64,000 bases of DNA from CAYGAG01 sp964347765 (lineage in GTDB: Archaea > Thermoproteota > Bathyarchaeia > Bathyarchaeales > Bathycorpusculaceae). A program made the translations under genes and the position numbers. The notes under the pieces were generated by a model. It worked only from the letters and a program-made list of their open reading frames with translations. It was not told the origin of the DNA and did not search any database. Positions 32,660 to 42,614 of this stretch are shown here, in pieces; within the stretch, counting starts at the first letter, position 1; the number at the start of each line of letters is the position of its first letter. Location of the stretch: positions 30,694 to 94,693 of the forward strand of contig CAYGAG010000004.1 in the NCBI GenBank assembly GCA_964347765.1, given 5' to 3'.

Positions 32660-34015
32660 TCACTTGTCAGTACAGAAATCTGTTATTCTTCTCTGAAAGA
32701 GCGAGTCCTTCAAGATGGTGCTTTCCATAATCCACCGCTGCATAGGAATCTTGAAGCGACTTCCAATCCATTCAAGAGCTTGATTCAACGTGTTGAAGAC
32801 ATGGGGGTCTTGCTGAACAGCATTCCTAACGTTCTCTCTGACTTGCCAGACTCCAACGGGCATAATGTAGCCCGGACGCGCTTCGCGCAGCACTATGACC
32901 GTTGCCTGTCGCCGCTCCTTTACCAGTTTTTCGCAGGCGGCAAGCCGGGCAGCATAGTAGCATCCTCCTATCTCTGCGTAGGTCGTCCGTCCGTCATATC
33001 CCTCCCAAGACGAGTAGACGAGGATTCCTCTACCCATAGGATTCCAAACCGTGCCGGGGTACCATGCCTCCATAGCCTCGTAGCTCCACGTCCCAGGAAT
33101 CATCAGAACCTCAAAGATGTTGTCTAGATAGCAGGATTCGTAGATTCGGTATTCACCTATCTCCGGAAACATCTTGACTTCGTCAATCAGTTCTTTGGAA
33201 ACAATGTCATCAACAGCAGTAATGCTCCATCGAGTCGGAACAAGTCTTCTACTCCTCCCCAAGCCAAAGGCGCCTATGCTAAAAGCCCTCTGAATCTTCG
33301 TTACGAATACACCTTTGCTGTAGAGTTCTGAGACTGCTTGAGCAGCCTTCAGATCTGTATCGGTATATGCCTTCTCTACACGATGATCCCAACGAGCATT
33401 ACCTACATATAGGTCACGAATTGGAGCTGATGGCCCGAAAGGTTGCACATCAGTGTCCAATGTGAGGACGCCCCGAGGTCTCTTCTTCAGCCTCAACTCC
33501 ACATCCACTGGCTTCACAGCCAAAGCCAGTTCCCGGGTCTTTTCCAAGATCTTTCCAGCTTCTTCAACCCTTCTAACGTGTGTACGATGTTTCCCGCGGA
33601 TCAGCATGGAACGGAACCCGACGATCTCATCTACTGTTTTTCCAAACCAAAGCTCAGGTAAATCGTAAACGCTTGTGTTCTCGTGAACAGGAGGGACGAG
33701 AGGACCGGCATAAACATATGGGTATCCAATTCTTCCAACAAACACGCTAGGAGGAGAAGCTCCATCAATCTCCTCGCTCTGCATTAATGGAACGCTTTTC
33801 ATGAAGAACTTCGCCTTCACTATTATCGGACATCTAGGCTTGCCGCAGAGAGATTTTGAACCCTTACACGCAACGCAGAGACCACTCTTCGAAGCCCTAG
33901 TGACCAAAAGATCCTCCATCTGATCAGCGTCAGATTTCGGTTTTGACCCTCTCAGAAGACTGTGCAGCCATTCATTTGAAGACTTCTGAACCCCTCGTCT
34001 GTACGAAAACTTCAA
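32660..34015 (-). CDS. nreA: NreA-type DNA repair protein
   Basis: 451 residues of the archaeal Nre family. The N-terminus has a zinc site with C47, C50, C57 and C62 (LCVACKGSKSLCGKPRCPI), followed by FVGRIGYPYVYAGPL and long conserved blocks. The C-terminus ends QRRITDFC, close to a PCNA-interacting box (Q-x-x-I-x-x-F). Nre proteins act with PCNA in resistance to DNA damage. The gene is monocistronic; 200 nt upstream hold a CCGCGCGCGCGG palindrome and no clear TATA box. Confidence 0.9.
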   Translation of the reverse strand: MKFSYRRGVQKSSNEWLHSLLRGSKPKSDADQMEDLLVTRASKSGLCVACKGSKSLCGKPRCPIIVKAKFFMKSVPLMQSEEIDGASPPSVFVGRIGYPYVYAGPLVPPVHENTSVYDLPELWFGKTVDEIVGFRSMLIRGKHRTHVRRVEEAGKILEKTRELALAVKPVDVELRLKKRPRGVLTLDTDVQPFGPSAPIRDLYVGNARWDHRVEKAYTDTDLKAAQAVSELYSKGVFVTKIQRAFSIGAFGLGRSRRLVPTRWSITAVDDIVSKELIDEVKMFPEIGEYRIYESCYLDNIFEVLMIPGTWSYEAMEAWYPGTVWNPMGRGILVYSSWEGYDGRTTYAEIGGCYYAARLAACEKLVKERRQATVIVLREARPGYIMPVGVWQVRENVRNAVQQDPHVFNTLNQALEWIGSRFKIPMQRWIMESTILKDSLFQRRITDFCTDK

Positions 34016-34224
34016 CCTGCATCAAGAATACCAACTCCTAAAGCTTTCTCATATGTCTTCTGCAAACCAAGAAAGCAAAACGTCCGCGCGCGCGGATTCG
34101 GACTCGAAGCATCGATTTCCAGTTTTTCGATCCATATTCTGGCTGAATAAAGTCCCCACTCAGTCACATGTGCTCTTAAATATGGCGAAAAGCATTCGCA
34201 TGTAAAAAGCGTATTGGAGGAAGC

Positions 34225-34803
34225 CTGATACGAATAACTGAAAAACTGTACGTAGGAAACAGAAACGAATGGCACGCATGGCTTAGAAAGAATCATGGCG
34301 TCAAGAGAAAGATCTGGTTGATCTACTACAAGAGACACACTGGTAAGACTGGAATTTCCTACGATGATACGGTTGAAGAGGCACTCTGCTTCGGGTGGGT
34401 AGACAGTATCGTACAGAGAATCGATGATGAGAAGTTTGTACGAAAATTTACACCTCGAAAGAGCAAAAGCAAATGGTCTGAAGCAAATAAGAAGAGGGCC
34501 AGAAAAATGATTAAAGAAGGAAAGATGACCGAGGCAGGGTTGGCAAAGATCAGAGAAGCAAAGAATAGTGGAGAATGGTTCAAGACTCCTCTGAACAGAA
34601 AAGAACTTGTGATTCCCTCATACGTAGAAGAGGCTCTTGCAGCAAACGAGAAGGCTCGACATTACTTCTCCAGTTTAGCCAACACCTACAAAAGGCACTT
34701 CATTGGATGGATTACAAGCGCAAAAATGGAGAAGACACAAAGAAGACGTCTTGAAGAGGCTATCAGGCTTTTAGAACAGAACAAGAAGTTAGGGTTAAAG
34801 TGA
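34225..34803 (+). CDS. YdeI/OmpD-associated-like protein, non-AUG start
   Basis: About 192 residues. Conserved family sequence begins EKLYVGNRNEWHAWLRK and continues with IWLIYYKRHTGK, VEEALCFGWVDS and FTPRKSKSKWS, ending in the usual helix-rich tail. No ATG, GTG or TTG occurs between the upstream stop (34177) and this region; the first is a TTG at 34318, far inside the domain. GGAGG at 34216-34220 points to CTG 34225 (or ATA 34228). Members are small cytosolic proteins linked to bacteriocin or peptide resistance; the role is unclear. The GNAT gene overlaps its stop. Confidence 0.75.
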   Translation: MIRITEKLYVGNRNEWHAWLRKNHGVKRKIWLIYYKRHTGKTGISYDDTVEEALCFGWVDSIVQRIDDEKFVRKFTPRKSKSKWSEANKKRARKMIKEGKMTEAGLAKIREAKNSGEWFKTPLNRKELVIPSYVEEALAANEKARHYFSSLANTYKRHFIGWITSAKMEKTQRRRLEEAIRLLEQNKKLGLK

Positions 34804-35795
34804 AATCAAAACACGTCTGTAATGAAATTCGGGAAGAGACAGGAGTTCGACAGACAATGGTCAAGGTGCGGCTGCTGAGAAGATCTGACATTGGTCCGGT
34901 TGTTTCCTGCTGGAACTCCTGTTCGGCTTATGATGGAATCACTGTGGAGCAGTTTGAAGATACGATTTTTGACGATCCAAACTTTGAGAAGGAAGGAAAT
35001 CTCTTCGCAACTACGAAAGTTGATGAAATAGTTGGCTTTGTAAGTGCTGTCGCTAGAGAGGGAATAATTGGCAAAGATGGAGCAGGTAGAGTCGAAGAGA
35101 AGGATTGTGGCTACATCAAATGCTTATTCGTACTGAATGATTGTCGAAAAGAAACACAGAAGCGTCTGCTCAAACAAGCGCTGGCCTTTCTCAAATCTAA
35201 AGGGAAAAAGCTAGTGAAGGTGGGTCAATACTCGGGGCGATATTTCTTTCCCGGAATCGACGCGAAGTACATGGAGGAGCTGACGTTCTTCAAGGAGAAC
35301 GGTTTTGAGGAAATCGACGTAGAAGAAGATGTTGCGATAAATCTAGAAGACTTTCAACCTACGAAATATCAAAGGAGGGCACAGCAAAGAATAGAGAAGA
35401 TGGGGGTCATAATCAGATCTTATCAACCTGAGTTTCTCTGCAGAATGCGCCGTTTCGTTAAGGAAATCAATTATCCCCAGTGGTTCCCTGAAGGATGGGA
35501 GTGGGACTTCGGGGGGCACCACTATCACCTAGTTGCGTTGTTGGAGTCAGAAATCGTTGGGTGGGCCAGATTCTTCAAACATCGGGAACGTTGGTGGTTT
35601 GGACCAATAACTGTCCTCGAAAAAGTCAGACGAAGAGGCATCGGGACCTGTCTTCTCCTTGAGTCGATGCTTCAGATGAAGACTTTGGGCGCTCCATATG
35701 TCACTGCAGGTTGGGCCAACGTGCCCTTTTGTGTTAAGAACCGTTGGAGAACCAGTCGCCGATACGTTGTCCTTCAAAGGAACCTGACTGATTAG
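34800..35795 (+). CDS. Double GNAT-domain acetyltransferase
   Basis: 331 residues with two GNAT-like halves. Residues about 22-190 form a first, divergent N-acetyltransferase domain; residues 200-325 form a second with acetyl-CoA motif A, VLEKVRRRGIGTCLLLESM. The closing VPFCVKNRWRTSRRYVVLQ is conserved in the family. Substrate unknown. The GTG at 34800 overlaps the previous stop (GTGA), implying coupling; an ATG at 34857 is an alternative start that matches domain length better. Confidence 0.78.
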   Translation: MKSKHVCNEIREETGVRQTMVKVRLLRRSDIGPVVSCWNSCSAYDGITVEQFEDTIFDDPNFEKEGNLFATTKVDEIVGFVSAVAREGIIGKDGAGRVEEKDCGYIKCLFVLNDCRKETQKRLLKQALAFLKSKGKKLVKVGQYSGRYFFPGIDAKYMEELTFFKENGFEEIDVEEDVAINLEDFQPTKYQRRAQQRIEKMGVIIRSYQPEFLCRMRRFVKEINYPQWFPEGWEWDFGGHHYHLVALLESEIVGWARFFKHRERWWFGPITVLEKVRRRGIGTCLLLESMLQMKTLGAPYVTAGWANVPFCVKNRWRTSRRYVVLQRNLTD

Positions 35796-35981
35796 AGCCA
35801 AAGGGGACTGAAAAAGGAAATACGCAGAGTGCACAAGATCATCTGTGCAATCTTTCGCGACGTCACCGTCAGTATACCTTTTCCAATGTCAGATCCGTCC
35901 CAGTCTTCGCGCGTGCGGGATTTTCTCTGTCCTGACTTTCTTGGCGAAGATTTATCAGCTCTACACCCTAAAACTACCCTC

Positions 35982-36608
35982 ATGGGCTTCAAGGAATGGA
36001 TCATTCCTCAAGACAAAGTGTTCTTTGATTTATTGGAGGACCAAGCAGAATTAGTTTTGAAAGCGGCTGAATTGTTCAAGGTAATGATTGATGACTACGA
36101 CACTTTCGAAGTGAAGATCAAGAGGATGCGAGCACTCGAACATGAGGGGGATGATATAGTCCATAATGTTGTGCAGAAGCTAAACAAAACGTTCATCACC
36201 CCGATAGATCACGAAGATATTTCCAAATTGACTTCCCTATACGATGACGTTTTGGATTACATAGATGCTGTTGCGAACAAAATATTCCTTTTCAAGTTGA
36301 AGAAGCCAGATGGCGTAATCAAGAAATTTGCGGATCTGATTGTGAAACAGGTGAGAGAAGTGAATGCTGCAATGGGACACATGAGAAAAATAAGGCAGAA
36401 GGAGATAGAAAAAAGATTCAAGGCAGTACACAAGCTGGAGAATGAGGCTGATGATCTGTTTGACCATGCAACTGTGGAACTCTTCAAAGAAAAGGATCCA
36501 ATCAAAATCATGATAATGAAAGACATCTACGAATATTTGGAGACTGTAACAGACATGTGTGAGGATGTCTGTCTGGCTATTCAAGATATAGTAATGAAGA
36601 ATGCTTGA
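35982..36608 (+). CDS. DUF47 (PhoU-like) phosphate transport regulator
   Basis: 208 residues from ATG 35982. All-helical PhoU-like protein with the DUF47 features: MGFKEWIIPQDKVFFDLLE start, E-x-E/D repeats in HEGDDIVHNV and LENEADDLFDHA that bind metal clusters, and YEYLETVTDMCEDV near the end. These proteins sit with PiT transporters and control phosphate flux. A longer frame to 35829 adds 51 residues of poor quality. The stop overlaps the PiT start by 8 nt. Confidence 0.9.
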   Translation: MGFKEWIIPQDKVFFDLLEDQAELVLKAAELFKVMIDDYDTFEVKIKRMRALEHEGDDIVHNVVQKLNKTFITPIDHEDISKLTSLYDDVLDYIDAVANKIFLFKLKKPDGVIKKFADLIVKQVREVNAAMGHMRKIRQKEIEKRFKAVHKLENEADDLFDHATVELFKEKDPIKIMIMKDIYEYLETVTDMCEDVCLAIQDIVMKNA

Positions 36609-37608
36609 TCTCATGTTTAGTTTAGTTCTTCTTTTCGCGTTAGGACTCGCGCTTGTTTTTGGGTTCTGGACTGGTTTCACAGACGCAGCCTACTCGACTG
36701 CGGGTATAATAGCAACGAAAGCTGTGAAGTCAAACCAGGCAATAGCGCTTTCCGCCGTTGGTTCTTTAATAGGTATGACAGTTTTCGGATCCGCCGTAGC
36801 TAAGACAATAAGCACTGGAATAATAGCAGAAGGATTTGCTTCAGGTGAAGTTATCATAGCAACTCTGCTGGGCGCCTTGATTTTCGACGTAATATTCTCC
36901 TGGATCTACTCGTTGCCCATATCTGAGACACACATATTAGTAGGAGCGTTGGTCGGAGCGGGTGCCGCAGCTGGCGGTCTCGAGGTCATCAAAATTCAGG
37001 GCGTAATCGGAAAGGTGTTGATACCATTGCTCACATCACCATTCATTGCTATTATACTTGCATTCCTTCTTACGGCATTCATAGTTAGGGCTTTTAGAAA
37101 GCATTCTGCTGGAAGGATGAACAAATACTTCAAAAGACTGCAAATAGTCTCAACGTTTCTGTTTTCTGTTACTGATGCAACAAACGATGCACAAAAAGTG
37201 ATGGGAGTGATCACAATGCTATTGTTCTATTACGGTCACATCTCAGAATTTACCGTTCCATTCTGGACCATTCTAGTCTCATACGCTGCTTTGACGTTGG
37301 GTGTGATATTTGGCGGTTGGAGGATAGTAAAAACCATGGCCAAGAAAATTACTCGCTTAAGACCTTACCAAGGTCTTTCTGGCGATCTAGCAAGCTCCAT
37401 AATTCTCGGATCGGCTGCAGCGTGGGGTATGCCTGTAAGTTCGACTCACGTTGCCAATGGAACTCTGATCGGAGCAGGATTGTCACGTGGGACTAGGGCT
37501 GTTAGGTGGGGAACAATAAGGAATATTCTATGGGCCTGGATCCTATCTGCGCCGTTGTCTGCAGTGTTTTCTTTCGCCCTCTATCATGTAGTTGCATTTT
37601 TCATCTGA
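36601..37608 (+). CDS. pit: PiT-family inorganic phosphate transporter
   Basis: 335 residues with about ten helices and the two PD001131 signatures of PiT carriers: GFTDAAYSTAGIIATKAV near residue 22 (N often D in others) and TDATNDAQKVMGVITM near residue 194, each a re-entrant phosphate-binding element. It imports phosphate with a cation. It overlaps the DUF47 gene by 8 nt, so transporter and regulator are made together. Confidence 0.92.
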   Translation: MLDLMFSLVLLFALGLALVFGFWTGFTDAAYSTAGIIATKAVKSNQAIALSAVGSLIGMTVFGSAVAKTISTGIIAEGFASGEVIIATLLGALIFDVIFSWIYSLPISETHILVGALVGAGAAAGGLEVIKIQGVIGKVLIPLLTSPFIAIILAFLLTAFIVRAFRKHSAGRMNKYFKRLQIVSTFLFSVTDATNDAQKVMGVITMLLFYYGHISEFTVPFWTILVSYAALTLGVIFGGWRIVKTMAKKITRLRPYQGLSGDLASSIILGSAAAWGMPVSSTHVANGTLIGAGLSRGTRAVRWGTIRNILWAWILSAPLSAVFSFALYHVVAFFI

Positions 37609-37765
37609 TTGAGAGAGGAGGGCTTCATCCAAAGAGGACCTTTAGGGCAAGAACGAATGCTAGAATCCCTTGAAAACAGCACTGCCTTTATGCACACACT
37701 AAGCCAAGCCTTGTAGGAGTCTGAAGCTCCTTTCTAGCCGCGTGCAGATGAATTGTGTTCGATTA

Positions 37766-39196
37766 TTATGTTACACTTCGCACGTTCTCTCTAATGTTGT
37801 TGATTCTAGTCAGATTCGCTACTGCACAATTCATCCTGAAGGAACTCTTCATCGTTCTCGCGATCTGTTTCAGCACGAAGCTTGGCCTACGCATGAAGTG
37901 GTAAAAGGCTCTGTGAACCATCTGTTCGACTTCTTCAAACGGTACAGCACCAGGATATATCCGACAGACTGCAACACCAGTCTCCCAATGCTCTCCTTCT
38001 TTCAGAAGACCTCTCGTCTCAAGTTCGTCCCATAGATCGGTTCCCGGATGAACTCCTAATATGTTAAACTGTGGCAAATCTATGGGGATTCGCTCTGCAA
38101 ACTCAAGTGTGTGCATAATCTCTTCTCTAGTTTCATTCGGAGCCCCTACGATAAAAGATGCCATGATTATATCTATTCCGGCTTTTCGGGCCTTTCTCAC
38201 AGCTTTCATGGATTGTTGAGGCGTTGTCTGCTTACCATAATAGTTCAAGATTCTTTGGCTGGCGCTTTCGATGCCGAAGTAGATGATTTTGCAGCCGGCT
38301 TTAGCGAGTTCGCGTAGTAATTCGTTGGAGCAACTGTCAACTCTCCCTTCGCAGATCCATTCCATATCTACCTTTTCTCTTCTCATGGACTTGCAGAGTT
38401 TGATCACTCGCCTTTGATTCAATGTAAAACTGTCATCCACAAAGATGAACTGTTTATATCCTTCGCCTGCAAGAAGATGCAGCTCATCTAACGTACTTTT
38501 GACACTTCTTGGTCTCCAGGTATTGTGAGTAAACTGGCAACAACTGCAGAATCGACATCGGAAAGTACACCCACGGGAACTGACAATGCTAGTGAACTTC
38601 TTTGAGGCTATATTTGCTTGAGCAACTGCACAGTGATACTCTGCGTTGATCAATTTGCGCTCTGGAAACGGGAGAGAATCCAAATCTTTGATGAGTGCTC
38701 TGTCAGGAGTGGCGACTAGTCTGTCTTTTCGTCGGAAAGTGATCCCAGAAACCCTTCGGAGATTGTCCTCTCTTTGTAGGCAATCCGCCAGCTCGACAAC
38801 AGTTTTTTCCCCTTCGCCTCGGACAATGATATCAACTGAAGGATATTTTCCTAAGACTCGTTGATGGTTAAATGTTGCATAATGGTTGCCAAACACTATG
38901 ATGATGTTAGGATTCTTCTTCTTCACCTCATGGCTAATCAAAGCTGCCGTGCGCCCAGAGCTCGAAAATGTTGAAAAACCCAGAACATCAGGATTCTCTT
39001 TCTCAACCCATCTGGCTGTCTCCTCTATCGTCAATCCGCTTGCAGGTTGGTCCAGCAAAGAAACTTCCATGCCCTCTTCGCGAAGCACGGCAGCCAAGTA
39101 CATGATGCCCAGTGGCGGAAAGGACGCAATCCCTTTTCGTCTCTCTCTGACATCAAGATCTTCATTTGGACTAGAGTTAATAAGCGAAAACTTCAT
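37766..39196 (-). CDS. B12-binding-domain radical SAM protein
   Basis: 476 residues from ATG 39196; the frame is open to 39301 but the first 35 codons do not look native. The N-terminal cobalamin-binding-like Rossmann domain starts FSLINSSPNEDL and includes PPLGIMYLAAVL, and the radical SAM core begins SRGCTFRCRFCSCC (CxxxCxxC). The class includes methyltransferases and ring-forming enzymes acting on lipids, cofactors and peptides; the substrate is not evident here. Monocistronic. Confidence 0.85.
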   Translation of the reverse strand: MKFSLINSSPNEDLDVRERRKGIASFPPLGIMYLAAVLREEGMEVSLLDQPASGLTIEETARWVEKENPDVLGFSTFSSSGRTAALISHEVKKKNPNIIIVFGNHYATFNHQRVLGKYPSVDIIVRGEGEKTVVELADCLQREDNLRRVSGITFRRKDRLVATPDRALIKDLDSLPFPERKLINAEYHCAVAQANIASKKFTSIVSSRGCTFRCRFCSCCQFTHNTWRPRSVKSTLDELHLLAGEGYKQFIFVDDSFTLNQRRVIKLCKSMRREKVDMEWICEGRVDSCSNELLRELAKAGCKIIYFGIESASQRILNYYGKQTTPQQSMKAVRKARKAGIDIIMASFIVGAPNETREEIMHTLEFAERIPIDLPQFNILGVHPGTDLWDELETRGLLKEGEHWETGVAVCRIYPGAVPFEEVEQMVHRAFYHFMRRPSFVLKQIARTMKSSFRMNCAVANLTRINNIRENVRSVT

Positions 39197-39450
39197 CTCT
39201 GAGTTTCCAGCCAACAACCATGTTCCCACTACTATACATTTATCAGTTGCGGAAGTGAGCACCGGCAGATGAGTGATCCACATACAAGCTGATACAGACA
39301 CAAACCTGCGAGTTCATGGACGTAGACTTGGCATGAGTGCCGGAGTGCGCTTACGCACATACTAAGATGTTGTTGTATGTACGTAGTATCTGCACCGCGC
39401 AAAGCAAATATGAGTGATATTGATTTTCTACCATCAACAGAGTTGCTTCA

Positions 39451-40251
39451 ATGTCGCACACAAGGGAGTTGACACGGGAAAGAATAATTCAAACACTTGT
39501 CGATGCTTTGAAACCACTCGATTACATCCACGCTTTTTGGGAAGCAGGTGCTGCAGCATTCAACCGCATCGATGAATGGTCGGATATAGATCTCTATCTA
39601 GTTACAGATGACAAAAAAGTCGATGAGTCATTCCTTGCCGTCGAGAAGGCTTTGAACACACTGTCCCGGATTAAGCATAAATATTGTGTGATGCACCCTT
39701 CAGAGTCAGGGATATTCCAAGCCTTCTATAGACTGGAGGATGCAAGCGAATATCTGGTCATAGATCTTGCTGTCTTTAGACTCAGTAGTCCAGACAAGTT
39801 TCTAGAACGTGAGATTCATGGTCACGCTGTGTTCTACTTCAATAAGTCAGAAAATGTCAAACCGCCCACACTAGACAGAGAATCTTTCATCGCGAAAGTG
39901 CACAAAAGATTGAGCAGACTACAAGAAAATTTCGACATGTTCAACAGCTTCGTGCAAAAGGAGATCAACAGAAATAATCACCTTGAAGCCGTTGATCTAT
40001 ATCGTGTCGTTACACTTACTTCGCTGGTCGAAGCCCTACGTATCAGATACAACCCTCTCCACCAGGGCTTCAAGATGAGATACATACACTACGAATTTCC
40101 ATCAGAAACGATCAAGCGACTTAAGCATCTCTTCTTCGTTAAAGATGAGGTAGACCTTCAGGAGAAGTACAACCAAGCAACAGAGTGGTTCCGGAAGATA
40201 ATGCCGGCTATTGATGAGAAAGAAATAGAAAAGCTAGTCGGAACATTCTAA
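39451..40251 (+). CDS. Stand-alone nucleotidyltransferase-domain protein
   Basis: 266 residues. The N-terminal pol-beta nucleotidyltransferase motif is GAAAFNRIDEWSDIDLYLVT, with D-x-D intact and the usual G-S changed to G-A. A helical C-terminal domain follows, with KRLSRLQENFDMFN, as in aminoglycoside-nucleotidyltransferase-like proteins. The true substrate is unknown. It lies alone between the radical SAM and ilvD genes. A hairpin (GTGCG/CGCAC, 39346-39359) lies upstream. Confidence 0.75.
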   Translation: MSHTRELTRERIIQTLVDALKPLDYIHAFWEAGAAAFNRIDEWSDIDLYLVTDDKKVDESFLAVEKALNTLSRIKHKYCVMHPSESGIFQAFYRLEDASEYLVIDLAVFRLSSPDKFLEREIHGHAVFYFNKSENVKPPTLDRESFIAKVHKRLSRLQENFDMFNSFVQKEINRNNHLEAVDLYRVVTLTSLVEALRIRYNPLHQGFKMRYIHYEFPSETIKRLKHLFFVKDEVDLQEKYNQATEWFRKIMPAIDEKEIEKLVGTF

Positions 40252-40413
40252 GATCTGCGCTGAGATCTGGATTCACACCCCGATTTTCACTCACAGAGCC
40301 CGTGCTACATGCATTCGTTTGCCAGGAGACACTTTCGGGAAGAAGGCTTTCCAGCTACTCCTGGGTCGCAATCCTCTAAATACGAATTTATACTATTCGC
40401 GTGCGCGAAGGCT

Positions 40414-42087
40414 CTAGAAAAGAAAGCCGGCACCATTAGGCGTTGGCTTCACAATTTTCGAATAAGTAGCCAAGATTCCCTTCTTCACCTTTGGCTTTGG
40501 TGGCTTCCACGTCTCCAATCGCTTTCTTAGATTCTCTTCTGGAATTTTCAGGTCAAGACTGCGATTGGGTACGTCAATTAGAATTATATCAGCATTCTCA
40601 ACGATGGCCAAGGGTCCACAAGCCATAGCTTCTGGCGATACATGTCCTATGCAGGGCCCTCTAGTAGCACCGGAAAACCTGCCATCGGTCACCAAGGCTA
40701 CACTGCTTCCAAGCCCAGTGCCCATCAGGGCCGCTGTGGGCCATAACATCTCCTTCATACCAGGTCCACCCATAGGCCCTTCATACCTAATCACAACAAC
40801 ATCTCCAGAGTTTATCCCATGGCTCATAATTGCTTTGAGCGCTTCTTCTTCACACTCAAAAACCTTCGCGGTGCCTTCAAACTTCAGCATTTTAGGATCA
40901 ACTGCCGACTGTTTGATCAAAGCACCTTCAGGAGCTAATGAGCCTTTGAGTACTGCAATTCCTCCTTCCTTGTGAACGGGGCTATCTTTTGGTTTGATAA
41001 CCTCTCTGTCCAGCACTCTTATGTCTTTCAAATTCTCTCCTAGGCTTTTTCCAGTTACAGTCAGCACATTCCGATGGATAATTTCTTCCAATTCCTTCAG
41101 TACTGCGGGTATCCCTCCAGCTTCATCCAAATCCTTAACTGTGTAGTGTCCTCCGGGATCCATATCACAAATATGTGGAGTTTCTCTGCTTAGCTGGTCA
41201 AACAATTCGAGATGTATTTCTATATCCAGTTGTGATGCAATTGCAGGAAGATGAAGAACAGTGTTTGTAGACCCGCTTAATGCCATGTCAAGAATGATCG
41301 CGTTTTCAAACGCCTCGAAAACCATAATATCATGAGGACTAACATCTCCTTCAATTAACTTCATTAGTTGTATTCCAGACTGCTTGGCTATCCTCAATCT
41401 TCGTGCATCGACCGCAGGAATCGTAGCAGATCCGGGTAGCGACATTCCAAGTGCTTCAGCCAGGCAACTCATGGTATTGGCAGTATACATGCCTTGGCAA
41501 GAACCTGCTCCTGGGCAGGTGTATTCAGACAACTCTTTCACTATCTTCTGGGGCAGATCAAAAAACATAGTTCCAAACATCATTTCCAATGCCGTCGAAA
41601 CTGTGAGTTTCTGCCCCTTGTGGAATCCTGGAAGCATTGGACCACCATTGATAAAAATTGCTGGAATGTCAAGATGAGCCGCTGCCATAATCATCCCAGG
41701 AACTATTTTATCGCAAGAGCCAATTAGAACCATGCCATCAAATCTGTGAGCTTCAATCATGATTTCAATTGATGCTGCAATTATGTCCCTGCTTGGAAGC
41801 GAATATCGCATACCGTCATGTCCCATAGCAATGCCATCACAGACCGCGATCGTGTTGAACTGAAAAGGTGTTCCACCGGCAATTCTTATTCCACTTTCAA
41901 CAGCCTCAGCAATATTATCAAGATGCACATGCCCAGGAACAATGTTGGTTTGGCTATTTACAACAGCCACAAGTGGTCTATTCAACTCCGCATCAGTGAA
42001 ACCACAAGCTTTCAACAGGCTTCTTTTGCTGTAGCCTTCTATTCTCCCATACACTTTTCTACTTCGCAGCTCAGTCTGCATGAACAA
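40414..42087 (-). CDS. ilvD: Dihydroxy-acid dehydratase
   Basis: 557 residues of the IlvD/Edd family. The motifs are NSQTNIVPGHVHLD, cluster cysteine C125 in IGSCDKIVPG, and C196 in CPGAGSCQGMYTANTM. The VPGHVH form at the first site is that of the oxygen-sensitive [4Fe-4S] class. It converts dihydroxy-isovalerate to ketoisovalerate for branched amino acid and CoA synthesis; sugar-acid dehydratases share the fold and are the main alternative. No other ilv gene is nearby. Confidence 0.85.
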   Translation of the reverse strand: MFMQTELRSRKVYGRIEGYSKRSLLKACGFTDAELNRPLVAVVNSQTNIVPGHVHLDNIAEAVESGIRIAGGTPFQFNTIAVCDGIAMGHDGMRYSLPSRDIIAASIEIMIEAHRFDGMVLIGSCDKIVPGMIMAAAHLDIPAIFINGGPMLPGFHKGQKLTVSTALEMMFGTMFFDLPQKIVKELSEYTCPGAGSCQGMYTANTMSCLAEALGMSLPGSATIPAVDARRLRIAKQSGIQLMKLIEGDVSPHDIMVFEAFENAIILDMALSGSTNTVLHLPAIASQLDIEIHLELFDQLSRETPHICDMDPGGHYTVKDLDEAGGIPAVLKELEEIIHRNVLTVTGKSLGENLKDIRVLDREVIKPKDSPVHKEGGIAVLKGSLAPEGALIKQSAVDPKMLKFEGTAKVFECEEEALKAIMSHGINSGDVVVIRYEGPMGGPGMKEMLWPTAALMGTGLGSSVALVTDGRFSGATRGPCIGHVSPEAMACGPLAIVENADIILIDVPNRSLDLKIPEENLRKRLETWKPPKPKVKKGILATYSKIVKPTPNGAGFLF

Positions 42088-42354
42088 ACATCCCTTGTGT
42101 CGCTTTTCAACATTAACGACTCAGTATCTTACTCTCTAATTGAGAAATAATTTGCGGTCACGCACGGTTGCTACTTGCAGTCGCATTACTGGAAAAGCCT
42201 GAAGTTGCTGTGGCTAGTTTGGAACGCTTGCTAAAAAACTAGAACTATCAAAACGAAAAAGACGGAGTCAACTGGAATTTCGGGAGATGACAAGCTTTTC
42301 ATGAGTTTACACTAATAGAACCCGCACTTCGGCTACGGTTTGTCACGGCATCAT

Positions 42355-42513
42355 ATGAGAGCGAAGACTGATCGTGTGAACATCCGCATGGGAAGAGAAG
42401 ATCAGTTCAACATTGTTAAGAAGCGAGGTCTGGAGACAACTTCACGAGCTTCGCCTATGACCTCGCGCGATTGGAGACAACACCTGTTAGAGTTGATTTT
42501 ATATAATCTTTGA
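42355..42513 (+). CDS. Possible small basic protein overlapping a hairpin
   Basis: The frame from ATG 42355 encodes 52 residues containing TDRVNIRMGREDQFNIVKKR and LLELILYNL, of protein-like composition, but without a ribosome site. The same DNA contains an 8-bp perfect hairpin (42423-42466) and a duplicated TGGAGACAAC (42431 and 42472), so it may instead be a structured RNA or a remnant. Confidence 0.25.
   Translation: MRAKTDRVNIRMGREDQFNIVKKRGLETTSRASPMTSRDWRQHLLELILYNL
42423..42466. repeat. Perfect 8-bp inverted repeat with direct-repeat flank
   Basis: GCGAGGTC at 42423-42430 and GACCTCGC at 42459-42466 are exact complements around a 28-nt loop. The loop contains TGGAGACAAC, which recurs exactly at 42472-42481. 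The element lies 150 nt upstream of the thioferritin gene in an otherwise gene-poor 500-nt gap. Confidence 0.5.
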
Positions 42514-42571
42514 TTGAAAGATCGCGCAATTGACAGGTTGATTTAGTGAAATGTTTATTGAAGCAAAGAGA

Positions 42572-42582
42572 AAATTTAAATC
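42572..42582 (+). promoter_or_regulatory. TATA-like box of the thioferritin gene
   Basis: AAATTTAAATC is centred about 38 nt before the TTG start at 42615, giving a transcript with a leader of about 10 nt that contains TAGGTGA as ribosome site. Confidence 0.4.
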
Positions 42583-42614
42583 CCCTTCGTGTGACATGAT
42601 TCGTAGGTGATGAC

